From assembly GCF_003286085.1 (NCBI RefSeq), contig NW_020825289.1, positions 1 through 64,000 of the forward strand: 64,000 bases of DNA. The letters run 5' to 3'. A model generated the notes under the pieces. That model made no database searches. It had not been told where the DNA came from and worked only from the letters and a program-made list of their open reading frames with translations. Positions 56,013 through 64,000 of the stretch are shown piece by piece (positions within the stretch are counted from its first letter, which is position 1; each line of letters opens with the position of its first letter). A program made the translations under genes and the position numbers. Source of the stretch: Drosophila persimilis (lineage: Eukaryota; Arthropoda; Insecta; Diptera; Drosophilidae).

Positions 56013-56217
56013 TGTTAAAGTTATTTTATTTGTAAGACAGCAGAATATCAGTATACAGAATTATATGTGCTTCCGAGTAACATACGCAAGAGAGAGACAC
56101 CGAAAAAGGGAACATCGATATACAGAACATCGATATGAGAACATCGATATGCAGCAGGGCACATGCGCAGTGTTGTTACAGATCAATATCTAATTATCGT
56201 GGCGGTCACTTTGAACA
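56013..56217 (-). repeat. 5' LTR of copia family A copy 2 (205 bp, complete)
   Basis: Reverse complement of 2368-2572, with TG...CA ends. It should hold the promoter directing transcription leftward through the intact ORF. Three ATCGATAT-type motifs lie at 56113-56150. Confidence 0.93.
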
Positions 56218-57632
56218 TTTACATCCCCTGACGGACAATTTATCCCCGCTGACGAGATACGTTTCTCCGCCGGCAGAAAACTTATCTCCGCTGGCAGAGC
56301 ATTTACCTCCGGCGGCGGGAAATTTATATCCCCTGCCGGACAGCTTATCTCTGCTAACTAAATGCGTCTCTCCGCTGGCGGAAAACTTATTTCCGGTGCC
56401 GGGAAATCTATATCCTCTGCCGGACAACTTATCTCTGCTGACGAAATACGTCTCTCCGCTTGCAGCAAACTTATCTCTGCTGACGAACTACGATTCTCCA
56501 CTGGAAGAAATCTTATCTCCGGCGGCAGGAAATATATATCCCCTGCCGGACAACTTATCTCTGCTGACGAAATACGTCTCTCGGCTGGCAGTAAACTTAT
56601 CTCCGGTGGCGGGAAATATATATCCCCTGCCGGACAACTTATCTCTGCCGACGAAATACGTCTCTACGCTGGCAGAAAACTTATCTCCGGCGGCGGGAAA
56701 TCTATATCCCCTGCCAGACAACTTATCTCTGCTGACAAAATACGTCTCTCCGCTTGCAGAAAACTTATCTCAGCTCACAAAAAAACGTCGCTCCGCTGGC
56801 GGAAAACTAGTTTCCGGTGGCGGGAAATATAAATCCCCTGCCGGACAACTTATCTCTGCTGACGAAATACGTCTCTCGGCTGGCAGTAAACTTATCTCCG
56901 GTGGCGGGAAATATTTATCCCCTGCCGGACAACTTATCTCTGCCGACGAAATACGTCTCTACGCTGGCAGAAAACTTATCTCCGGCGGCGGGAAATCTAT
57001 ATCCCCTGCCAGACAACTTATCTCTGCTGACAAAATACGTCTCTCCGCTTGCAGAAAACTTATCTCTGCTGACAAAAAAACGTCGCTCCGCTGTCGGAAA
57101 ACTAGTTTCCGGTGGCGGGAAATATATATCCCCTGCCAAACAGCTTATCTCTGCTGACGAAATACGTCTCTCGGCTGGCAGTAAACTTATCTCCGGTGGC
57201 GGGAAATATATATCCCCTGCCGGACAACTTATCTCTGCCGACGAAATACGTCTCTACGCTGGCAGAAAACTTATTTCCGGTGGCGGGAAACTTATATCCG
57301 CTGTCGGAAAACTTTTCTCCGCTCACAGACATCTTATCTCCGCTGGCGGACAATTTATTTCCGCTGACGAGCTACGTTTCTCAGCCGGCAGAAAATTGAT
57401 CTGTGCTGGCAGAACATTTACCTCCGGCGGCGGGAAATTATATCCCGTGCCGGACATTTTATTTCTGCTAACGAAATACGTCTCTCCGCTGGCGGAAAAC
57501 TTATTTCCGGTAGCGGGAAATCTATATCCCCTGCCGGACTACTTATCTCTGCTGACGAAATACGTCTCTCCGCTTGCAGAAAACTTATCTCTGCTGACGA
57601 AATACGTCTCTCCGCTGGCGGAAAACTTATTT
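56218..57632 (-). repeat. Satellite block 4, inverted
   Basis: About 1.4 kb of the same satellite in opposite orientation to all other blocks. Two similar series, about 6.5 monomers or more long, repeat within it (56540-56800, 56840-57110 and 57150-57270). The orientation flips back at 57628-57632 within a shared TATTT. Its last 240 bp form the right arm of the inverted repeat described at 51128-51367. No gene is seen. Confidence 0.93.
57393..57632 (-). repeat. Right arm of the 240-bp inverted repeat
   Basis: Reverse complement of 51128-51367 with one mismatch. The satellite just right of it (57633 onward) also matches, in direct orientation, the sequence just left of the other arm (51077 onward) for about 130 bp. 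Confidence 0.9.
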
Positions 57633-60600
57633 CGTAAGCAGAGATAAGTTGTCCGCCAGGGGATATATATTTCCCGCCACCGGAAATAAGTTTTCCGCCA
57701 GCGGAGAGACGTATTTCGTCAGCAGAGATAAGTTTTCTGCAAGCGGAGAGACGTATTTTGTCAGCAGAGATAAGTTGTCTGGCAGGGGATATAGATTTCC
57801 CGCCGCCGGAGATAAGTTTTCTGCCAGCGGAGAGACGTATTTCGTCAGCAGAGATAAGTTGTCTGGCAGGGGATATGGATTTCCCGCCACCGGAAATAAG
57901 TTTTCCGCCAGCGGAGAAACGTAATTCGTCAGCGGGGATAAATTGTCCGCCAGCGGATATAGATTTCCCGCCACCGGAAATAAGTTTTCCGCCAGCGGAG
58001 AGACGTATTTCGTCAGCAGAGATAATTTGTCTGGCAGGGGATATAGATTTCCCGCCACCGGAAATAAGTTTCCCGCCAGCGGAGAAACGTTATTCGTCTG
58101 CGGGGTAAATTGTCCGTCAGGGGATATAAATTTCACGCCGCCGGAGATAAGATCTCTGCAAGCGGAGAATCGTAGTTCGTCAGCGGATATAAATTGTCCG
58201 CCACCGGAGATAAGTTTTCCGCCAGCGGAGAGACGTATTTCATTAGCAGAGATAATTTGTTTGGCAGAGGATATAGATTTCCCGCCACCGGAAATATGTT
58301 TTCCGCCAGCGGAGAGACGTAATTCGTCAGCAGAGATAAGTTGTCCGGCAGGGGATATATATTTTCCGCCACCGGAGATAAGTTTACTGCCAGCGAAGGG
58401 ACGTATTTTGTCAACAGAGATAAATTGTTAGGCAGCGGAGAGATGTATTTTGTCAGCAGAGATAAGATGTCCCGCAGGGGATATAAATTCCTCGCCGCCG
58501 GAAGTAAATGTTCTGCCGGCGGAGAAACGTAATTCGTCAGCGGGGATAAATTGTCCTCCAGTGGATATAGATTTCCCGCCATCGAAAATGTATTTTCCGC
58601 CATCGGAGAGACGTATTTCGTTAGCAGAGATAAGTTGTCCGGCAGGGGATATAAATTTCCCGCCACCGGAAATAAGTTTTCCGCCAGCGGAGAGACTTAT
58701 TTCGTAAGCAGAGATAAGTTTTCTGCCAGCGGATATAAATTGTCTGCCACCGGAAATAAGTTTTCCGCCAGCGGAGAGACGTATTTCGTTAGCAGAAATA
58801 AGTTGTCCGGCAGGGGATATAAATATCCCGCCACCGGAAATAAGTTTTCCGGCAGCGGAGAGACGTATTTCTCCAGCAGAGATAAGATATCCGGCAGGGG
58901 ATATACATTTCCCGCCGCCGGAGATAAGTTTTCTGCCATCGGAGAGACGTATTTCGTCAGCAGAGATAAGTTTTCTGGCAGGGGATATGGATTTCCCGCC
59001 ACCGGAAATAAGTTTTCCGCCAGCGGAGAGACGTATTTCGTCAGCAGAGATAAAATGTCCGGCAGGGGATATAAATATCCCGCCACCGGAAATAAGTTTT
59101 CCGGCAGCGGAGAGACGTATTTCTCCAGCAGAGATAAGATGTCCGGCAGGGGATATATATTTCCCGCCGCCGGAGATAAGTTTTCTGCCATCGGAGAGAC
59201 GTATTTCGTCAGCAGAGATAAGTTGTCTGGCAGGGGATATGGATTTCCCGCCACCGGAAATAAGTTTTCCGCCAGCGGAGAAACGTAATTCGTCAGCGGG
59301 GATAAATTGTCCGCCAGCGGATATAGATTTCCCGCCACCGGAAATAAGTTTTCCGCCAGCGGAGAGACGTATTTCGTCAGCAGAGATAATTTGTCTGGCA
59401 GGGGATATAGATTTCCCGCCACCGGAAATAAGTTTCCCGCCAGCGGAGAAACGTTATTCGTCTGCGGGGTAAATTGTCCGTCTGGGGATACAAATTTCCC
59501 GCCGCCGGAGTTAAGTTTTCTACCAGCGGAGAATCGTAGCTCGTCAGCGGAGATAAATTGTCTGCCACCGGAAATAAGTTTTCCGCCAGCGGAGAGACGT
59601 AATTCGTCAGCAGAGATAAGTTGTCCGGCAGGGGATATAAATATCCCGCCGCCGGAAATAAGTTTTCTGCCGGCGGAGAAACGTAATTCGTCTGCGGGGT
59701 AAATTGTCCGTCTGGGGATACAAATTTCCCGCCGCCGGAGTTTTCTACCAGCGGAGAATCGTAGTTCGTCAGCGGAAATAAATTGTCTGCCACCGGAAAT
59801 AAGTTTTCCGCCAGCGGAGAGACGTAATTCGTCAGCAGAGATAATTTGTATGGCAGGGGATATAGATTTCCCGCCACCGGAAATAAGTTTCCCGCCATCG
59901 GAAAGACGTATTTCGTTAGCAGAGATAAGTTGTCCGGCGGGGGATATAAATATCCCGCCGCCGGAGATAAGTTTTCTGCCAGCGGAGAGACGTATTTTGT
60001 CAGCGGGGACAAATTGTCCGCCAGCGGATATAGATTTCCCGCCACCGGAAATAAGTTTTCCGCCAGCGGAGAGACGTATTTCGTAGCAGAAATAAGTTGT
60101 CCGGCAGGGGATATGGATTTCGCGCCACCGGAAATAAGTTTTCCGCCAGCGGAGAGACGTATTTCGTTAACAGAGATAAGTTGTCTGGCAGGGGATATAG
60201 ATTTCCCGACACCGGAAACAAGTTTCCCGCCAGCGGAGAGACGTATTTCGTTAGCAGAGATAAGTTGTCCGGCAGGGGATATACATTTCCCGCCGCTGGA
60301 GATAAGTTTTCTGCCATCGGAGAGACGTATTTCGTCAGCAGAGATAAGTTGTCCGGCAGGGGATCTGGATTTCCCGCCACTGGAAATAGGTTTTCCGCCA
60401 GCGGAGAGACGTATTTCGTTAACAGAGATAAGTTGTCTGGCAGGGGATATAGATTTCCCGACACCGGAAACAAGTTTCCCGCCAGCGGAGAGACGTATTT
60501 CGTTAGCAGAGATAAGTTGTCCGGCAGGGTATATAGATATCCCGCCACCGGAAATAAGTTTTCCGGCAGCGGAGAGACGTATTTCTCCAGCAGAGATAAG

Positions 60601-63343
60601 ATGTCCGGCAGGGGATATACATTTCCCGCCGCCGGAGATAAGTTTTCTGCCATCGGAGAGACGTATTTCGTCAGCAGAGATAAGTTGTCCGGCAGGGGAT
60701 ATGGATTTCCCGCCACTGGAAATAAGTTTTCCGGCAGCGGAGAGACGTATTTCTCCAGCAGAGATAAGATGTCCGGCAGGGGATATACATTTCCCGCCGC
60801 CGGAGATAAGTTTTCTGCCATCGGAGAGACGTATTTCGTCAGCAGAGATAAGTTGTCCGGCAGGGGATATGGATTTCCCGCCACTGGAAATAGGTTTTCC
60901 GCCAGCGGAGAGACGTATTTCGTTAACAGAGATAAGTTGTCCGGCAGGGGATATAAATTCCTCGCCGCCAGAAGTAAATGTTCTGCCGGCGGAGAAACGT
61001 AATTCGTCAGCGGGGATAAATTGTCCGTCAGGGGATATAAATTTCACGCCGCCGGAGATAAGATTTCTGCAAGCGGAGAATCGTAGTTCGTCAGCGGAGA
61101 TAAATTGTCCGCCACAGGAAATAAGTTTTCCGCCAGCGGAGAGACGTATTTCGTCAGCAGAGATAATTTGTCTGGCAGGGGATATAGATTTCCCGCCACC
61201 GGAAATAAGTTTTCCGCCAGAGGAGAAACGTAATTCGTCTGCGGGGTAAATTGCCCGTCTGGGGATACAAATTTCCCGCCGCCGGAGTTAAGTTTTCTAC
61301 CAGCGGAAAATCGTAGTTCGTCAGCGGAGATAAATTGTCTGCCACCGGAAATAAGTTTTCCGCCAGCGGAGAGACGTATTTCGTCAGCAGAGATAAGTTG
61401 TCCGGCAGGGGATATAGATTTCCCGCCACCGGAAATAAGTTTCCCGCCATCGGAGAGATGTATTTTGTCAGCAGAGATAAGCTGTTCGGCAGGGGATATA
61501 ATTTTCCCGCCGCCGGAGTTAAATGTTCTGCCAGCGAAGATCAGTTTTCTGCCGGCGGAGAATCGTAATTCGTCTGCGGGGTAAATTGTCCGTCTGGGGA
61601 TACAAATTTCCCGCCGCCGGAGTTAAGTTTTCTACCAGCGGAGAATCGTAGTTCGTCAGCGGAGATAAATTGTCTGTCACCGGAAATAAGTTTTCCGCCA
61701 GCGGAGAGACGTATTTCGTTAGCAGAAATAAGTTGTCCGGCAGGGGATATGGATTTCCCGCCACCGGAAATAAGTTTTCCGCCAGCGGAGAGACGTATTT
61801 CGTTAGCAGAGATAAGTTGTCCGGCAGGGGATATAGATATCCCACCACCGGAAATAAGTTTTCCGGCAGCGGAGAGACGTATTTCTCCAACAGAGATAAG
61901 TTGTCCGGCAGGGGATATAGATTTCCTGCCACCGGAAATAAGTTTTCTGCCAGCGTAGAGACGTATTTCGGCAGCAGAGATAATTTGTCTGGCAGGGGAT
62001 ATAGATTTCCCGCCACCGGAAATAAGTTTCCCGCCAGCGGAGAGACGTATTTCGTTAGCAGAGATAAGTTGTCTGGCAGGGGATATAAATATCCCGCCGC
62101 CGGAAATAAGTTTTCTGCCGGCGGAGAAACGTAATTCGTCTGCGGGGTAAATTGTCCGTTAGGGGATATAAATTTCCCGCCGCCGGAGATAAGATTTCTG
62201 CAAGCGGAGAATCGTAGTTCGTCAGCGGAGATAAATTGTCCGCCACAGGAAATAAGTTTTCCGCCAGCGGAGAGACGTATTTCGTCTGCAGAGATAATTT
62301 GTCTGGCAGGGGATATAGATTTCCCGCCACCGGAAATAAGTTTCCCGCCAGCGGAGAAACGTAATTCGTCTGCGGGGTAAATTGTCCGTCTGGGGATACA
62401 AATATCACCCAGCCGGAGATACGATTTCTGCAAGCGGAGAATCGTAGTTCGTCAGCGGAGATAAATTGTCCGCCACAGGAAATAAGTTTTCCGGCAGCGG
62501 AAAGACGTATTTCTCCAGCAGAGATAAGTTGTCCTTCAGGGGATATAGATTTCCCGCCACCGGAAATAAGTTTTCTGCCAGCGTAGAGACGTATTTCGTC
62601 AGCAGAGATAATTTGTCTGGCAGGGGATATAGATTTCCCGCCACCGGAAATAAGTTTCCCGCCAGCGGAGAGACGTATTTCGTTAGCAGAGATAAGATGT
62701 CCGGCAGGGGATATAAATTCCTCGCCGCCAGAAGAAAATGTTCTGCCGGCGGAGAAACGTAATTCGTCAGCGGGGATAAATTGTCCGTCAGGGGATATAA
62801 ATTTCCCGCCGCCGGAGTTAAGTTTTCTACCAGCGGAGAATCGTAGTTCGTCAGCGGAGATAAATTGTCTGCCACCGGAAATAAGTTTTCCGCCAGCGGA
62901 GAGACGTAATTCGTCAGCAGAGATAATTTGTCTGGCAGGGGATATAGATTTCCCGCCACCGGAAATAAGTTTCCCGTCAGCGGAGAGACGTATTTCGTTA
63001 GCAGAGATAAGTTGTCTGGCAGGGGATATAAATATCCCGCCGCCGGAAATACGTTTTCTGCCGGCGGAGAAACGTAATTCGTCAGCGGGGATAAATTGTC
63101 CGCCAGCGGATATAGATTTCCCGCCACCGGAAATAAGTTTTCCTCCAGCGGAGAGACGTATTTCGTCAGCAGAGATAATTTGTCTGGCAGGGGATATAGA
63201 TTTCCCGCCACCGGAAATAAGTTTCCCACCAGCGGAGAAACGTGATTCGTCTGCGGGGTAAATTCTCCGTCTGGGGATACAAATTTCCCGCCGCCGGAGT
63301 TAAGTTTTCTACCAGCGGAGAATCGTAGTTCGTCAGCGGAGAT
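57633..63343 (+). repeat. Satellite block 5
   Basis: About 5.7 kb of satellite in the main orientation, ending at the family B LTR. It is dominated by 84-bp units with variants not common in the centre: GGGGATATGGATTTCCCGCC, CGGCAGCGGAGAGACGTATT followed by TCTCCAGCAG, GATATAAATATCCCGCC, and the end-type block GGGGTAAATTGTCCGTCTGG with GGATACAAATTTCCCGCC. Repeated series include 57760-58110 against 59120-59470. No gene is seen. Confidence 0.94.
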
Positions 63344-63549
63344 TGTTAAAAATGTAATCGATACTAACTTTGAATAAGCAACAATTATCTGGCAACACTG
63401 TATTGTATCGTGCTCATAATGTATGTACCACTTTACTCACTCTCAAATAAACGTTTAACCGAACCACTACGTGTCTCTTGTATCAGCTCCGTTTTATATA
63501 TCGCTTATATATAGAACGGTAAACTAAAACGGTACAATTATATTCCACA
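63344..63549 (+). repeat. 5' LTR of copia family B (206 bp)
   Basis: Starts TGTTAAAAATG and ends ATTCCACA (TG...CA). It contains AATAAA at 63446-63451 and an A/T-rich TATATATCGC..TTATATATAG stretch near 63496-63515. Only one copy is in the window, so the edges come from the TG/CA ends and the neighbouring primer site. Confidence 0.82.
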
Positions 63550-63551
63550 TT

Positions 63552-63565
63552 GGTTATGGGCCCAG
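63552..63565 (+). promoter_or_regulatory. Primer-binding site of copia family B
   Basis: GGTTATGGGCCCAG, two bases after the LTR. It is identical to the family A site and of the copia initiator-tRNA-Met type. Confidence 0.87.
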
Positions 63566-63678
63566 AGTTCGTTGTTTCGGCTTAATAACAGACTAAAAAG
63601 CGTCTGGGTTTGAGTGTCGGTTGTGCTAAATTGTCAACAGTTATTTTGTGCACACATTAACGCGGAACAATTAGCAAC

Positions 63679-64000
63679 ATGAATTTGTCAAATCAAATCG
63701 AAAAACTTGATGAGGGCAATTACAGTGTATGGCATATGGCCATGAAAAGTGTCCTGGTAATGACAGAATTATGGGATGTAGTCTGTGGAAAAGGCAGTGG
63801 AGGAGATGCCGCAGCTGTCGAGAAATGGAATAAATTGGATCAGAAAGCAATGGCGTACATAACCTTAAATGTTAAGGCATCGCAGTTTGTGCACATAAAG
63901 ACGTGCGAAACATCAGAAGCCATATGGAAAAAATTAAAGGAACTCCACATGCCAAAAGGCCCCATCCAAAATGTGCAACTTTATCAAAAACTTATTCGAC
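63679..64000 (+). CDS. gag-pol: Gag(-Pol) of copia family B, N-terminal 107 codons, open at window end
   Basis: An unbroken frame from ATG at 63679 to the window edge. It begins MNLSNQIEKLDEGNYSVWHM and continues with KSVLVMTELWDVVCGK and CETSEAIWKKLKELHM. It aligns by eye with the family A Gag N-terminus (IEKLDE-NYS-W, then SVL and LW-V-GK at matching spacing), which supports a copia-type Gag domain. No stop occurs in the visible part. The leader between primer site and start is about 113 bp, much shorter than in family A. Whether the rest is intact cannot be seen. Confidence 0.88.
   Translation, partial: MNLSNQIEKLDEGNYSVWHMAMKSVLVMTELWDVVCGKGSGGDAAAVEKWNKLDQKAMAYITLNVKASQFVHIKTCETSEAIWKKLKELHMPKGPIQNVQLYQKLIR

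Larger units (their letters stand above)
51368..56217 (-). mobile_element. Ty1/copia-type retrotransposon, family A, copy 2 (intact ORF, truncated 3' LTR)
   Basis: Minus-strand copia-type element with complete 5' LTR, primer site, leader, a single unbroken gag-pol frame and polypurine tract. Its 3' LTR has lost its outer half. Because the left edge is broken, no target duplication can be checked. It is the same family as copy 1 at 1-2572, from which it differs by very few residues in pol. Satellite on its right side is inverted relative to the rest of the array. Confidence 0.95.
63344..64000 (+). mobile_element. Ty1/copia-type retrotransposon, family B (5' end only)
   Basis: 5' LTR, copia-type primer-binding site, leader and gag start of a copia-type element that continues beyond the window. 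The LTR differs in sequence from family A, but the primer site and the Gag N-terminus are related. It forms the right border of the satellite. The base before its LTR is satellite, so it probably inserted into the array or its edge. Confidence 0.9.

Overview
The window looks like constitutive heterochromatin from a fruit fly (Drosophila or a close relative). No host single-copy gene, rRNA or tRNA is visible. The fly assignment rests on Ty1/copia elements with the copia-type primer-binding site (internal initiator-tRNA-Met sequence), an errantivirus-like gypsy element with an env remnant, and a nested DINE-1/INE-1-like Helentron remnant. The species cannot be named from the sequence.

About 69% of the window (roughly 44 kb) is one complex satellite. 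Its basal monomer is 21 bp. Four diverged monomers commonly form an 84-bp unit, and further monomer variants form longer higher-order blocks. The satellite occupies 2573-3793, 10688-31813, 36723-51367 and 57633-63343 in one orientation, and 56218-57632 in the opposite orientation. Nested tandem and dispersed duplications are visible. In 10.7-31.8 kb the offsets I measured (399, 525, 588, 630, 672, 1029 and 4872 bp) are all exact multiples of 21. In 36.7-51.4 kb several duplications break this register.

The satellite is flanked and interrupted by retrotransposons. (1) 1-2572: the 3' part of a copia-type element (family A) with its 3' LTR, + strand. (2) 3794-10687: a gypsy/errantivirus-like provirus, + strand, with 4-bp target duplication TGTA, intact gag, broken pol and env remnants split by a DINE-1-like element. 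(3) 31814-36722: a second, env-less gypsy-type provirus, - strand, with target duplication TATA, near-identical LTRs and a broken protease/pol. (4) 51368-56217: a family A copia element, - strand, with an intact 1309-codon gag-pol but a 3' LTR that has lost about half its length. (5) 63344 to the end: the 5' LTR, primer-binding site and gag start of a different copia-type element (family B), + strand.

The most notable structural feature is around element 4. Satellite sequence of 240 bp immediately left of it recurs in inverted orientation at 57393-57632 with one mismatch, and the 1.4 kb of satellite right of it is inverted. This indicates a fold-back or inversion event that also cut the LTR. 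LTRs at both ends point into the array, and the element 4 transcript has lost its normal poly(A) end, so read-through antisense satellite RNA is a testable prediction. The long open frames inside the satellite are a by-product of a repeat length divisible by three, not evidence of genes.
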